Shown here: positions 6,876-14,335 of the stretch, one piece after another
Layout: every line of letters begins with the position of its first letter
Position numbering within the stretch: position 1 is the first letter of the stretch
Origin: a virus
Reading direction: 5' to 3' (one strand)
Virus record (IMG/VR): IMGVR_UViG_3300040807_002848
Location: 1-37,149 of that record
Length of the DNA stretch: 37,149 nt
The notes under the pieces: generated by a model
Databases searched by the model: none
What the model was told of the DNA's origin: nothing
The model's input: the letters and a program-made list of their open reading frames with translations, nothing else
Translations under genes and position numbers: made by a program

Positions 6876-8297
6876 ATGAAAGACAAGCTCGAATTTTTCA
6901 AACGCCCCTGGGCAATCACTCGTGACGCCTTCGAGATTCTCGCTGGTTACGACTTCGACCGATGCGAAGATTCGCCCGCGCTCGCCGAAGTGAGTCTCGA
7001 AGAATTCAACGAGAAGCTCGAAGTCGATGAGCTCAACGGTATTGCGAAGCTCGACATCTCGGGCCCGCTCATGCAAAACCCCTCGCTTCTCGCGCGCTTT
7101 TTCATGGGTGCCGCCGACCTAGTGCGAATCGAGAAGCTCATTCGCTCGGCGAAAAGCAACCCCGACGTGCGGGCTCTCGTGCTTAACATGAACACCCCAG
7201 GCGGCACCGTCACCGGCACGCCCGAAGTCGGCAATGCCGTCGCCGACTTCGTCAAGAGCGGCAAGCCCGCTTACGTCTTCTCGAATGGGCTCGTCGCATC
7301 GGCGGGCTATTGGATCGCGGCGCCAGCAACCGAGCTCGTCGGCACCGAGTCTTCTCGATGGGGAAGCGTCGGCGTCATTCGCCCTCACGTTGACTTGAGC
7401 GAAGCCCGTCGGCAAGCGGGCATCAAGGTCGAGCTATTCACGAGCGGCAAGCACAAAGCGGCGGGCGCATTCGCAACCTCTCTCACCGAAGAGCAACGCG
7501 AAGAAATCAAAGCCGAAGTCGAGAGGCTCGGCGCGAAATTCCGCGAGCACGTCAAAGAGTATCGCCCCGACATCGACGACGAAGACCTTGAAGCGCTCGT
7601 TTACTACGCCGACGACGCGAAAGCGAAAGGCTACCTCGACCGCACCGTCGCGAATTACGACGAATTTATTGCGGGCATCATCAAGAAGCACGGTGCGGAT
7701 TCCCTAGGCACCGCCGCTCAAGTTGACACGGTGAGCACGGGTGAAGATCAAGGCGACCTCGCCGATTCCGAAACCATGAAAAACGAAACCGACAACACCG
7801 AACACGACGACGAGCTCGACACGGGCGCCGAAGTCGAAGGCGAAGTCGAGGACACCGCAAGCGAAGGCGAGGGCGCACCCGAGGGCGCGACCGATTCCGC
7901 CGACACGAGCGACGACTCAACCGCCGAAGACATCGCGACCGAGAGCGAAGCCGCCGACACCGAAGACGAAGTCGAGCTCACCGAGAGCGAAGACGTCACC
8001 CCCGACGTCGCTCTAGCGAATGCGCTCAACCGAATCGAAGTGCTCGAAGGTAAGCTCGAAGACTTCGACGCGAAAGTCGATGAAGCCGCCGCAAAGAAGG
8101 CGGCTCGATTTGCCGCCGAAGCCTCGACCGACGCCGCCGACGTCACGACCGAAGGCGACGCAACCGCAACCGAAGAATCTCGCTTTTCTTCCATGAGCTC
8201 ATCTGAGCTATGGGCTGAATATGAGAAGATTCGCGGCGCGAGCGGCGACGCAAAGGCAAGCGAATTTTACAAGAAGCATATCGAAGGGCGCGGATAA
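6876..8297 (+). CDS. S49 (SppA/gpC-like) prohead protease with scaffold tail
   Basis: A 473-residue maturation protease and scaffold, like lambda C. The nucleophile is Ser142 in NGLVASAGYW. The catalytic Lys is probably Lys194 in SGKHKAAG. NTPGG near 106-110 lies in the oxyanion-hole region. After residue about 280 the protein becomes very acidic and repetitive (Glu/Asp/Thr/Ala, residues 300-410), then a coiled coil and a short basic C-terminus, as expected for a scaffold that binds the coat protein. The ATG at 6876 is preferred over an earlier ATG at 6729 because that extension overlaps the upstream gene in another frame and the TTGACA element fits 6876. Confidence 0.92.
   Translation: MKDKLEFFKRPWAITRDAFEILAGYDFDRCEDSPALAEVSLEEFNEKLEVDELNGIAKLDISGPLMQNPSLLARFFMGAADLVRIEKLIRSAKSNPDVRALVLNMNTPGGTVTGTPEVGNAVADFVKSGKPAYVFSNGLVASAGYWIAAPATELVGTESSRWGSVGVIRPHVDLSEARRQAGIKVELFTSGKHKAAGAFATSLTEEQREEIKAEVERLGAKFREHVKEYRPDIDDEDLEALVYYADDAKAKGYLDRTVANYDEFIAGIIKKHGADSLGTAAQVDTVSTGEDQGDLADSETMKNETDNTEHDDELDTGAEVEGEVEDTASEGEGAPEGATDSADTSDDSTAEDIATESEAADTEDEVELTESEDVTPDVALANALNRIEVLEGKLEDFDAKVDEAAAKKAARFAAEASTDAADVTTEGDATATEESRFSSMSSSELWAEYEKIRGASGDAKASEFYKKHIEGRG
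7723..7736 (+). repeat. 14-bp start-associated repeat, copy 2 (inside a gene)
   Basis: TTGACACGGTGAGC repeats exactly the element before the protease start, but lies within the protease reading frame (coding V-D-T-V-S). The next in-frame ATG is at 7776, 53 nt from its first base, and begins the scaffold-like part. This suggests that the element marks a second translation start. Confidence 0.7.
7776..8297 (+). CDS. Nested scaffold protein (in-frame internal start)
   Basis: Starting at Met301 of the protease frame gives a 173-residue acidic protein that contains only the scaffold part, in the manner of lambda Nu3 within C. The ATG is followed by an A-rich start (MKNETDNTEHDDELD), which favours initiation. 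A 14-mer identical to the one before the protease start lies 40 nt upstream of it. The product would be made in excess over the protease and removed from proheads. There is no proof that it is translated separately. Confidence 0.6.
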   Translation: MKNETDNTEHDDELDTGAEVEGEVEDTASEGEGAPEGATDSADTSDDSTAEDIATESEAADTEDEVELTESEDVTPDVALANALNRIEVLEGKLEDFDAKVDEAAAKKAARFAAEASTDAADVTTEGDATATEESRFSSMSSSELWAEYEKIRGASGDAKASEFYKKHIEGRG

Positions 8298-8305
8298 TCG
8301 CGCCC
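8286..8305 (+). promoter_or_regulatory. Hairpin at the scaffold stop, upstream of the coat gene
   Basis: GGGCGCG (8286-8292) and CGCGCCC (8299-8305) are a perfect 7-bp inverted repeat with a 6-nt loop that contains the scaffold stop codon. No T-run follows, so it is not a standard terminator. It could protect or define the 5' end of a processed coat mRNA. A TATAAT at 8354-8359, 17 nt before the coat ATG, may add a dedicated promoter, though no clear -35 is seen. Confidence 0.45.
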
Positions 8306-8376
8306 CGAGACGCTAACAACCTAAACCTCACAAGATCACAATTTCTTCAATTTTATAATCTCAAACCCCAAAAACA

Positions 8377-9282
8377 ATGGCACAAGATAATTCCGCCCAT
8401 TATATTCACAAGCTCGCCGAGCGCTCGCTTCAATACCTTTCGAGCAATGGCATCGCTTTCTCACGTTTCTCAACAAACCTCGCCGAAGGAGTTAGAGAAA
8501 AAGGTAACACGGTGCGCACTCGCCTCGCTGGCTCTCTCACCGCTCAAGACAAGAGCACCCCTGGCAAGATCGCCAAGCAAGACGCAAATCTCTCCGCTGT
8601 CACCGTAACACTCGACAAGGTCGCCGCCGTCAAGATTGGCGCAAATGACCTTGAGCGCTCTTACTCCGACTTGCAACTCGAAGATGAATTCATCGCACCC
8701 GCGTTTGAAGCTCTCAACGAGCAAGTCATGAGCGACGTGCTCGGACTAGCGACTACAGCAAACGGCTTCGACACAGATCAAACCGACGTAGATGTCACCG
8801 CTTTCACCGCTGACACTATGGCGAATATTGCCCGCAAGTTGAGCGACAACAAAGTGCCTCATGCAAACCGCTCGGCGCTCTTGTCTCCCGCCCTCATCGA
8901 GTCTCTGACAACCGACGGCGCGATTCAGAACGCATCTAGCTTCGGCGACAATAGCGCCGTCCGCGAAGGTCGCGTTGCTCGTGTTAGCGGCATCGACACC
9001 TTTGAATATACGGGAAATATCCCGACTAATTCCGAAAATATGATCGGAATTGTCGCTCACCCCCAGGCGTTCGCAATCGCCGCCCGTGAAATCGCCGAGC
9101 CCGAGCCTGGAACATGGTATGGGCAAGTGCGCTCTGCCGTGGATAGCGTGACGGGCTTGCCTTTTCAAATCCGGCGTTACTATGATACCGAAGACGAAGA
9201 GCAAGTCGTCGAGTGGCAAATTCTCTACGGCGTAGCCGTGGGACAAGTTGCCGCTGGCGTGCGCATCATCGACACCCCATAA
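8377..9282 (+). CDS. Major capsid protein
   Basis: A 301-residue protein directly after the protease/scaffold, the standard place for the coat protein. Length and composition fit an HK97-fold coat. Features include an N-terminal arm, a long helical stretch around residues 85-120 (DLERSYSDLQLEDEFIAPAF) and a beta-rich C-terminal half ending VAVGQVAAGVRIID. Its codon use is more relaxed than that of its neighbours (GCT, AAT, ACA more frequent), often seen in highly expressed genes. The leader is A/T/C-rich with ACCCCAAAAACA just before the ATG and no Shine-Dalgarno. A strong terminator follows. I did not identify the exact family. Confidence 0.85.
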   Translation: MAQDNSAHYIHKLAERSLQYLSSNGIAFSRFSTNLAEGVREKGNTVRTRLAGSLTAQDKSTPGKIAKQDANLSAVTVTLDKVAAVKIGANDLERSYSDLQLEDEFIAPAFEALNEQVMSDVLGLATTANGFDTDQTDVDVTAFTADTMANIARKLSDNKVPHANRSALLSPALIESLTTDGAIQNASSFGDNSAVREGRVARVSGIDTFEYTGNIPTNSENMIGIVAHPQAFAIAAREIAEPEPGTWYGQVRSAVDSVTGLPFQIRRYYDTEDEEQVVEWQILYGVAVGQVAAGVRIIDTP

Positions 9283-9301
9283 GGGTATCGTCAACCCTCT
9301 C

Positions 9302-9341
9302 AAAAAGGGCGGTGGTTGAATAAGCCGCCGCCCTTTTTTTT
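9302..9341 (+). terminator. Strong terminator after the coat gene
   Basis: GGGCGG (9307-9312) pairs with CCGCCC (9328-9333). Flanking A's pair with T's, and an 8-base T-run ends the element. It should limit read-through into the tail genes and keep coat transcripts abundant. Confidence 0.9.
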
Positions 9342-9377
9342 GCTTAGAAAAACACCGCAACACAACCCCTCATCATC

Positions 9378-9866
9378 ATGCAGAATATTAAGACTCACAT
9401 CGTTGTCGCCATCAATGGCGAATCGAAACATGAAGCCGATTTCAAAGTCATTCACATCGGCACCGACCGACGCAAAGCTCGCGAAATTTACCTCGCCAAC
9501 ATGGATAACACCGACTTCGACTTCGTCGGTATGAGCACGCTTGCGGGCTTCAAATCTCGCGCCCGCCCGAAGATTGACGTCGAGACTCGCAAGTCTATTG
9601 CCGCATCACAAGCGAAGAAGCAAGAAGAAGTCATCAAGTCGAAAGCGGCAAAGGCGAAGGCGGCAAAAGAAGCTCTAGGTGAAGCCGCTATCAAGGCTGA
9701 AGCCGAGGAAGAAGCCGCTCGCGAAAAGCTCGACAAGCTCGTCAAGAAGAGCGGCGCATCGGTTGAATCGGACGAGCCCCAGGGCAAGAAGGCGCCCTCG
9801 AAGAAGGCAACATCGAAGAAAAAGAGCGGCAACACCGAAGACGGTGCCGACGCGCTTCTCAAGTAA
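9378..9866 (+). CDS. Hypothetical protein with long Lys/Ala/Glu helix
   Basis: A 162-residue protein. Residues 1-60 look like a small alpha/beta domain (KTHIVVAINGESKHEADFKV). Residues 65-130 form a charged coiled coil rich in Ala, Lys and Glu, and the tail is Lys/Ser-rich. Position after the coat gene suggests a head decoration, head-tail or DNA-binding role, but the sequence does not decide. The leader is A/C-rich (CGCAACACAACCCC) and no Shine-Dalgarno is present. It forms its own unit, flanked by terminators at 9302-9341 and 9890-9923. Confidence 0.75.
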   Translation: MQNIKTHIVVAINGESKHEADFKVIHIGTDRRKAREIYLANMDNTDFDFVGMSTLAGFKSRARPKIDVETRKSIAASQAKKQEEVIKSKAAKAKAAKEALGEAAIKAEAEEEAAREKLDKLVKKSGASVESDEPQGKKAPSKKATSKKKSGNTEDGADALLK

Positions 9867-9889
9867 AGCATCCCCCCTCGTGTTGTGCG

Positions 9890-9923
9890 GGCGGCGTCGG
9901 GCTTCGGCTCGGCGCCGCTTTTT
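9890..9923 (+). terminator. Intrinsic terminator
   Basis: GCGGCG (9891-9896) pairs with CGCCGC (9913-9918), followed by five T's. The loop TCGGGCTTCGGCTCGG can itself fold. A TTGACT start element follows 12 nt after the T-run. Confidence 0.8.
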
Positions 9924-9956
9924 CGTGCCCGCACGTTGACTCGGTGCCCTTGAGCA

Positions 9957-10274
9957 ATGGGAAACATCATTCAAGAGATGCTCGCCGAAGACGGCAAGCA
10001 AATTGTCGAAGAGATCGGCGACCGCGTGACGTGGAACGGCTCCGAATTCTCGGCACTCGTCGGCGACCCTGACGTCTCGGTTGACCTCGACCAAGGCGGG
10101 CTCATGCCGACGGGCGACTTCGTCGTCAAGATTCTTCGCGCCGACTTCGGTGCGGGCTCATTTCCCGAAGAAGGCGACGTCGTGACCTTCGAGGGGAAGC
10201 GCTACGTCGTCACACGATCACTCAACAAAGCATCGAGCGCCTGGGTGCGCCTCGACATCGCAACGAACGCATAA
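9957..10274 (+). CDS. Head-tail connector protein (gpFII-like, putative)
   Basis: A 105-residue protein with an N-terminal helix (NIIQEMLAEDGKQIVEEIG) and a beta-rich remainder (GDFVVKILRADF, GDVVTFEGKRYVVTR). This is the usual look of lambda gpFII-type stoppers that attach the tail to the filled head. The ATG lies 21 nt after TTGACT at 9936. It is followed 6 nt later by the gpU-like gene, matching lambda's FII-Z-U order. The call is from fold pattern and synteny. Confidence 0.65.
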   Translation: MGNIIQEMLAEDGKQIVEEIGDRVTWNGSEFSALVGDPDVSVDLDQGGLMPTGDFVVKILRADFGAGSFPEEGDVVTFEGKRYVVTRSLNKASSAWVRLDIATNA

Positions 10275-10280
10275 GACAAG

Positions 10281-10715
10281 ATGAATTCCGAACTTGAAGA
10301 AGGATTAAAGACTTGGCTCGAAGATGAGGGCGTCGCGGTGCCTCTATTCACGGGCTTCACGGGCGACGAGCAACCTACCGACGAGCAAACCGTCACCGTA
10401 TTCACGAGCAACGCCGAGCGCGTCACGGGCCCGCTCTATCGCGCAACCATCAACTTCATCGTCTCGACACCCCCGCACGACGAGAACACGCCCCAGGCGT
10501 CGCTTGCCGATCACCGCGCAACCGTCAACTCGATTCGTGCGCTTCTCGAAGATCACGACGAAACAACCCTCAAGACCTCGCTTGAAGCATCGACGAGCCT
10601 CTTCTTTCATGGCGGCTTCTTGCGGAGCGGCGGCGAGGCGACCATCGAGGGCGGGCGATGGGTAACAACGCTCGACTTCCTTGCGGGCATTGCAACCGAA
10701 GACATCGACGCTTGA
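10281..10715 (+). CDS. Tail terminator / minor tail protein (gpU-like, putative)
   Basis: A 144-residue protein with a helix at each end of an alpha/beta core. LYRATINFIVSTPP (about residues 53-66) is a central strand, followed by the helix HRATVNSIRALLED. This arrangement is typical of gpU-type proteins that cap the tail tube and join it to the head. The ATG is 6 nt after the previous stop with only a weak purine stretch (AAGACAAG) upstream, so translation is probably coupled. Confidence 0.6.
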   Translation: MNSELEEGLKTWLEDEGVAVPLFTGFTGDEQPTDEQTVTVFTSNAERVTGPLYRATINFIVSTPPHDENTPQASLADHRATVNSIRALLEDHDETTLKTSLEASTSLFFHGGFLRSGGEATIEGGRWVTTLDFLAGIATEDIDA

Positions 10716-10757
10716 GTTGACATCGCGGGAAGTGGTGAACGCAACCCCTCTCGATTC

Positions 10758-11078
10758 ATGCCCGCGACTTTCGCCGTCTCCAACATCACGAACCTCACCG
10801 CCCCGACGGGCGGCTATATCAACGAAGCGAGCGTCGATGAGTCGCTCGAAGTCGCCGAAGTGCGCGACGAAAACGGCGACGTCGTCATCGCAAAGCCGAA
10901 GAAGCTCATTACTGTCACCGAAACCATCAAAGGAAAAGGCGACCCCGAAATCTCCGCCGTCACGGCGGGCGGCTTCACCGAAGATACCGTCAAAATTATT
11001 GAGGCGAAGGGCACCGAGTCGCAAGACGACTTCCCCGACTTCGAGATCGTCGGGCGCGTCTTCAAGTCGCTTGCGTAA
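10758..11078 (+). CDS. Tail tube-like protein, first of two paralogues
   Basis: A 106-residue, beta-rich, acidic protein. The stretch TIKGKGDPEISAVTAGG (about residues 55-72) and the following strand-rich end resemble the next gene (SLKGRGDLPSGIAIGTDGG), so the two are probably tandem paralogues. Tail tube or tube-associated roles fit the position before the tail chaperones. TTGACA (10717-10722) is present but 41 nt from the ATG, outside the usual spacing. Confidence 0.55.
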   Translation: MPATFAVSNITNLTAPTGGYINEASVDESLEVAEVRDENGDVVIAKPKKLITVTETIKGKGDPEISAVTAGGFTEDTVKIIEAKGTESQDDFPDFEIVGRVFKSLA

Positions 11079-11117
11079 GGCACATTTTTTTACGCATTAA
11101 TTCAACCCCGTTTCAAC

Positions 11118-11462
11118 ATGCCCGCAAACCTCAACGACGTCGGAATTCAAGCCTCTTCTCTCACACTTCTCGAAACCGTAGATTACTCGAAGAAGCTCGA
11201 AGAAGCCGTCATCATGGATTCCGATTCGAGCTTCGGCGACGCCGAAGCCTTCAACCCGATCATCGAATTTTCCCTCAAGGGGCGCGGCGACTTGCCGAGC
11301 GGCATCGCTATCGGCACCGATGGCGGCGCAAGCGGCGCCGTTGACCTCACCGGCATCAACGACGGCTCGGGCACGCTCATCATCACCAGCGTCAAGCAAT
11401 CCGAGAGCAACACCGACTTTAACGCCTGGGAATGCTCGGGCACTTATTACCCGAGCGCGTAG
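11118..11462 (+). CDS. Major tail tube protein candidate, second paralogue
   Basis: A 114-residue beta-rich protein with the KGRGD motif shared with the preceding gene. It has the A/T/C-rich leader type also used by the coat gene and is followed at once by a terminator, both features of an abundant structural protein. It is therefore the better tube candidate of the two. Typical siphovirus tube proteins are longer (150-250 residues), which keeps confidence moderate. Confidence 0.55.
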   Translation: MPANLNDVGIQASSLTLLETVDYSKKLEEAVIMDSDSSFGDAEAFNPIIEFSLKGRGDLPSGIAIGTDGGASGAVDLTGINDGSGTLIITSVKQSESNTDFNAWECSGTYYPSA

Positions 11463-11481
11463 AGCTAATAATTCAACACGG

Positions 11482-11522
11482 CGCGAGCCTCTCGCCCTCA
11501 CGGGTGACGCTCGCGTTTTTTT
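11482..11522 (+). terminator. Intrinsic terminator after the tail-tube candidate
   Basis: CGCGAGC (11482-11488) pairs with GCTCGCG (11509-11515), followed by seven T's. The 20-nt loop contains a further CCCTCACGGG mini-stem. Confidence 0.85.
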
Positions 11523-11598
11523 CGACATCAACCCGAAGGCAAAGCGGCACGCCTGACAAGAGCCGATAACATCACAACAACACCGATCACAACAGACA

Positions 11599-12042
11599 AT
11601 GAACCGAGGCACTCTTTCTCTCGTGCGCGACGACATCGACCCGCGCCGAAGCACAAACACAACTCTCATCGGCGCCGCACTCGCGGCGGGCGCCGACTTC
11701 GCAAGCTCGAAGGCTCTTCACGACTCAATCGACGAAGAAGGCAAGCGTCAAGTCACCTGGAGCATGAATGGCGACCGACTCATGCGTTTCTCGCCTGACT
11801 TCGACGAAGAAGAAATTGAATTCGCCGAATTCCGCCGCCGCTTCGAGTCGAGCGAATGGTGCGAGGAAAACCCCGACCATCCCATCGCTTTTCTTCGCGC
11901 GTATCGCGATCAAATGAACCGATTGCGCGACAAGTTGCGCACCATGAAGCCGATGGCTCGCGTGAAGAAGGGGCGCCGCGTCGCGCTAATCCCCGCCGAC
12001 ACCCCAGCCGCGAAGCGTCAAGAGATTCTCGGCGAGCTTTGA
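11599..12042 (+). CDS. Hypothetical tail-region protein
   Basis: A 147-residue protein I do not recognise. Its middle is acidic (FSPDFDEEEIEFAEFRRRF, about residues 63-81), followed by a helical basic segment (MNRLRDKLRTMKPMARVKKG). It lies between the tube candidates and the frameshifted chaperones. The leader is an unstructured CAA/ACA repeat (ACATCACAACAACACCG) without Shine-Dalgarno. A role in tail assembly is possible by position only. Confidence 0.7.
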   Translation: MNRGTLSLVRDDIDPRRSTNTTLIGAALAAGADFASSKALHDSIDEEGKRQVTWSMNGDRLMRFSPDFDEEEIEFAEFRRRFESSEWCEENPDHPIAFLRAYRDQMNRLRDKLRTMKPMARVKKGRRVALIPADTPAAKRQEILGEL

Positions 12043-12085
12043 GCCGGCGAGTGCGCACAAAAACACGCAACACCCCTATCACCCC

Positions 12086-12520
12086 ATGAGCGAAAAAGAC
12101 AACGCAAAGAAGGCTCGCGAAGCCGCACTCACGAAAGGCTTTCACGGTGAAGGCACCGCGAAGCTCGCGGGGCACGAGCTTCGCCCTTTCACCTTCGGCT
12201 CTTTCACCTTATGCCGTCGGCTTGGGCTTACCCTCTTTACGCAAGACGGTGCCGCCGACGAGCTCGAAGAAGATGAAGTCATGCGGCAACTTGCCGCTTT
12301 TTTCTGGCTTCAATCGCAACCCGTCGAAAGCGTGCTTCAAGCGGTGCGGGAAGGCACCGCCGAGCTCTCAATCGACGCCTTTCAATTCGAGATACCCGTG
12401 CACGCATTGCCCGCGATTATGCGGCGCGTCAACGAGCTCTCGAAGCTCGCGAGCGATGCCGCCGTCGAAATCGAAGAGAAGCCCGACTCGAAAGACGACC
12501 CCGACGCGCCAAAAAACTGA
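12086..12520 (+). CDS. Tail assembly chaperone, short form (gpG-like)
   Basis: A 144-residue protein with charged ends and a helical centre (ELRPFTFGSFTLCRRLGL, then helices to about residue 125). Its last sense codons form the slippery sequence A AAA AAC directly before the TGA stop. This matches the lambda gpG/gpGT arrangement, in which the short form coats the tape measure and the frameshifted form recruits tube subunits. The leader is A/C-rich (ACACGCAACACCCC). The call rests mainly on the frameshift site and its position before the tape measure. Confidence 0.8.
   Translation: MSEKDNAKKAREAALTKGFHGEGTAKLAGHELRPFTFGSFTLCRRLGLTLFTQDGAADELEEDEVMRQLAAFFWLQSQPVESVLQAVREGTAELSIDAFQFEIPVHALPAIMRRVNELSKLASDAAVEIEEKPDSKDDPDAPKN
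12511..12517 (+). promoter_or_regulatory. -1 ribosomal frameshift slippery heptamer
   Basis: A AAA AAC is in the correct phase (codons CCA AAA AAC TGA) and abuts the stop. Slipping back one base continues as CTG ATC GAG into an open frame up to 12783. A stop directly after the heptamer favours pausing; no strong downstream pseudoknot is obvious by eye. Confidence 0.88.
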
Positions 12521-12783
12521 TCGAGCCCTCTTTCGAGGCGAGCTTCGTGTTTGCACTCGGGAAAGGGCGCGTTGACCGAGACTTCGAGCAATGGGTGCTT
12601 TGGGAATTACCCCTCACCCGAGCTCTTCAATACTATCACGCCGCCCTTCGATACGCGGGCGAGTGGACGGTGCCCGTTGACCTCATCGGCAACGAAGAGA
12701 AGCTCGAAGCCGCAAATCGAGCCATCGAAAAAGCCGTTACCGAAGACACCGAAGAGAGCGACGAATTTGACGAGCTCTTTTAG
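12517..12783 (+). CDS. Frameshift extension of the tail chaperone (GT form)
   Basis: This is the -1 frame extension (LIEPSFEASFVFALGKG and onward, 88 residues) translated as a fusion with the 144 residues encoded from 12086, giving about 232 residues. It contains an aromatic, helical segment (EQWVLWELPLTRALQYYHAA) typical of T-domain relatives and an acidic end. A GTG at 12547 could start it separately, but the perfect heptamer makes fusion far more likely. It stops 6 nt before the next gene. Confidence 0.82.
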   Translation: MIEPSFEASFVFALGKGRVDRDFEQWVLWELPLTRALQYYHAALRYAGEWTVPVDLIGNEEKLEAANRAIEKAVTEDTEESDEFDELF

Positions 12784-12789
12784 ATAAGG

Positions 12790-13239
12790 ATGAGAAAAGA
12801 GCCCCTTGCGCTTGAGCGACATCAAAACGGCACCCTTCCGACGATATGGGTGACACGATTGCCGAGTGCTCGGCTTTGGATTACGCAAGCCGACTATCTC
12901 GTGCGGGTGCCCGTCGAAGGTGAGCTCGTCGAGATTCTCGTGCCGCTCGGTTTTCGATTCGACATCGCGAGCGTGCCGCGCGTAGCATGGTCGATAATTG
13001 CACCCTTCGAGCTCTCGCTCGCGGCGCCCCTAGCTCACGACTTCCTCTATGAGCGCAACGGGCGCCTCGACGGTCGAGAGAAGCCGCTCACCCGCAAGGA
13101 ATCCGACGACGCCTTTCTCTACCTCATGAGGCGCGAGGGCATCCCCGAGCTTCGTGCTCGCATCGCGCACGCCGCCGTGAGAGTCGGCGGCGGGCGAGCT
13201 TGGCGGCGCTACCTTCGGGGAAAAGGTCGCCGAAATTGA
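12790..13239 (+). CDS. DUF1353 family protein
   Basis: A 149-residue protein with the DUF1353 hallmark GFRFDIASVPRVAWSIIAP (about residues 54-72) followed by AAPLAHDFLYERNG and a C-terminal helix pair. The conserved D, H and D residues suggest a metal-binding or peptidase-like site, but its role is unknown. DUF1353 proteins are common in siphovirus tail regions. The ATG follows the preceding stop by 6 nt with GATAAGG upstream, one of the few purine-rich sites here. Confidence 0.8.
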   Translation: MRKEPLALERHQNGTLPTIWVTRLPSARLWITQADYLVRVPVEGELVEILVPLGFRFDIASVPRVAWSIIAPFELSLAAPLAHDFLYERNGRLDGREKPLTRKESDDAFLYLMRREGIPELRARIAHAAVRVGGGRAWRRYLRGKGRRN

Positions 13240-13257
13240 CTTCGGCGCCTAGGTAGA

Positions 13258-13962
13258 ATGGCGACGCAACGAAGCAACACGCTCAACATCGACGTCGGGG
13301 GCTTCAACAAGGCTCTCGAAACGATGATCTCGCAATCGAAGCGAAGCTCGAAAGCCGTCATCGAAGAGCAAGCGAAGGGCGTCATTCGCAACGTCATTCG
13401 CATCACACCCCCAGGCCGAAGCACGAAAGAGTCGCTCGGCGCGGCGGGAAAATACGGGCGGCTCAAGATTGCCGCCGACATCAACAAAGTCTTGCAAGGA
13501 GTGCCCGTGAAGCAAGCCGAAGCGAGCGATATGGGCACCATCAAGACGACGCACCGACAAGCTCGAAAACAAGGGCAAGTCACGCACGAGGCGAGCCGAA
13601 AGGTGCGCGTGCCGAAGACGATGCTCAACGAATACATTCGCGCGCAAAAGAAGAAAGCGGGGCGCCTCATGGCAGGATGGAGTGCGGCGGCGGCTCGATT
13701 CGGCGTGCCAGTTCCCGCTTGGGTGACGGCGCACTCGACGCCGAGCGCCGTGAAGGTGACGGCTTCGGGCTCGAAGTTCCACATGAAGGCGAGCAACCGT
13801 TCACCCTACGCGAACAAAATCCGAATGCTTGAGCGCCAAGTGAAGCACGCCGTGCAAGTGCAAGCGGGCAACATGCGCAAGCGAATCGCGAGCAAGATCG
13901 CGCAAGACGCTCGCCGTGCGGGCTTCAAGTCGGGGCAAAAGGCGGGCGCCGCCGTCGGGTGA
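13258..13962 (+). CDS. Hypothetical basic protein of the tail-neck region
   Basis: A 234-residue, strongly basic protein. Residues 1-60 resemble the start of gpZ/HK97 gp10-like neck proteins (LNIDVGGFNKALETMISQS). The middle holds many Lys/Arg helices and the end is Lys/Arg/Ala-rich. It could be a completion protein that contacts DNA or the tail. The ATG is 22 nt after TTGACT (13236), whose TGA is the previous stop. It is followed directly by a family A promoter. Confidence 0.7.
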   Translation: MATQRSNTLNIDVGGFNKALETMISQSKRSSKAVIEEQAKGVIRNVIRITPPGRSTKESLGAAGKYGRLKIAADINKVLQGVPVKQAEASDMGTIKTTHRQARKQGQVTHEASRKVRVPKTMLNEYIRAQKKKAGRLMAGWSAAAARFGVPVPAWVTAHSTPSAVKVTASGSKFHMKASNRSPYANKIRMLERQVKHAVQVQAGNMRKRIASKIAQDARRAGFKSGQKAGAAVG

Positions 13963-13982
13963 AAAAAAGATGAAAAAAAGAG

Positions 13983-14010
13983 TTGCATCACAAGGGGCTT
14001 GTGATAATCT
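13983..14010 (+). promoter_or_regulatory. Promoter with perfect family A operator
   Basis: TTGCAT (13983-13988), the perfect palindrome CACAAGGGGCTTGTG (13989-14003) and TAATCT (14005-14010). The ATG is at 14020, 9 nt later. The A-rich flank (13962-13980) closely resembles the one before the first promoter at 81-101. This is the best copy of the motif. Confidence 0.78.
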
Positions 14011-14019
14011 ACTCTCACC

Positions 14020-14256
14020 ATGAAGAAAGCATCAACTCAATCGCTCATCACTCGCATCGGAAAAAAGTCAACCGCCATCAACCGCGCCGCGTACCGCCTT
14101 GAAGGTAAAGCCCCAGGCGAAAGCCTCACGGTGCAAAGGCTCGTCGATGACTTCGACGACATGAAGGAAGAGCTCATCGAGCGCGGCGCCTGGGAAGAGG
14201 CGTGCGACAAGCACGGCTTCGACTACGGCGTCGAGGGCTTCGATTGCACCGCCTGA
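14020..14256 (+). CDS. Hypothetical small protein under family A operator
   Basis: A 78-residue acidic protein that I do not recognise. Ser/Lys-rich residues 1-20 are followed by a helical segment (SLTVQRLVDDFDDMKEELIE, about residues 40-59). It sits between the neck genes and the tape measure but has its own operator and terminator, so it is an independent unit embedded in the tail operon. Such small genes (morons) often alter the host or block superinfection; that is inference. Confidence 0.75.
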   Translation: MKKASTQSLITRIGKKSTAINRAAYRLEGKAPGESLTVQRLVDDFDDMKEELIERGAWEEACDKHGFDYGVEGFDCTA

Positions 14257-14280
14257 TTATTCACCCAGGCTCACCCCGAG

Positions 14281-14310
14281 AAGCCCGAGCCTCACCGCTC
14301 GGGCTTCTTC
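14281..14310 (+). terminator. Intrinsic terminator before the tape measure gene
   Basis: AAGCCCGAG (14281-14289) pairs with CTCGGGCTT (14298-14306), loop CCTCACCG, followed by CTTCG with a weak T-run. It is nearly identical to the terminator at 20386-20418. In both cases a TTGACA start element follows. Confidence 0.75.
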
Positions 14311-14335
14311 GTGCTTTGACATCGCGCGCTTCTCG

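Noticed and set aside
12547-12783. Independent gene starting at GTG 12547
   Set aside because: The in-phase A AAA AAC site makes a frameshift fusion the better explanation.
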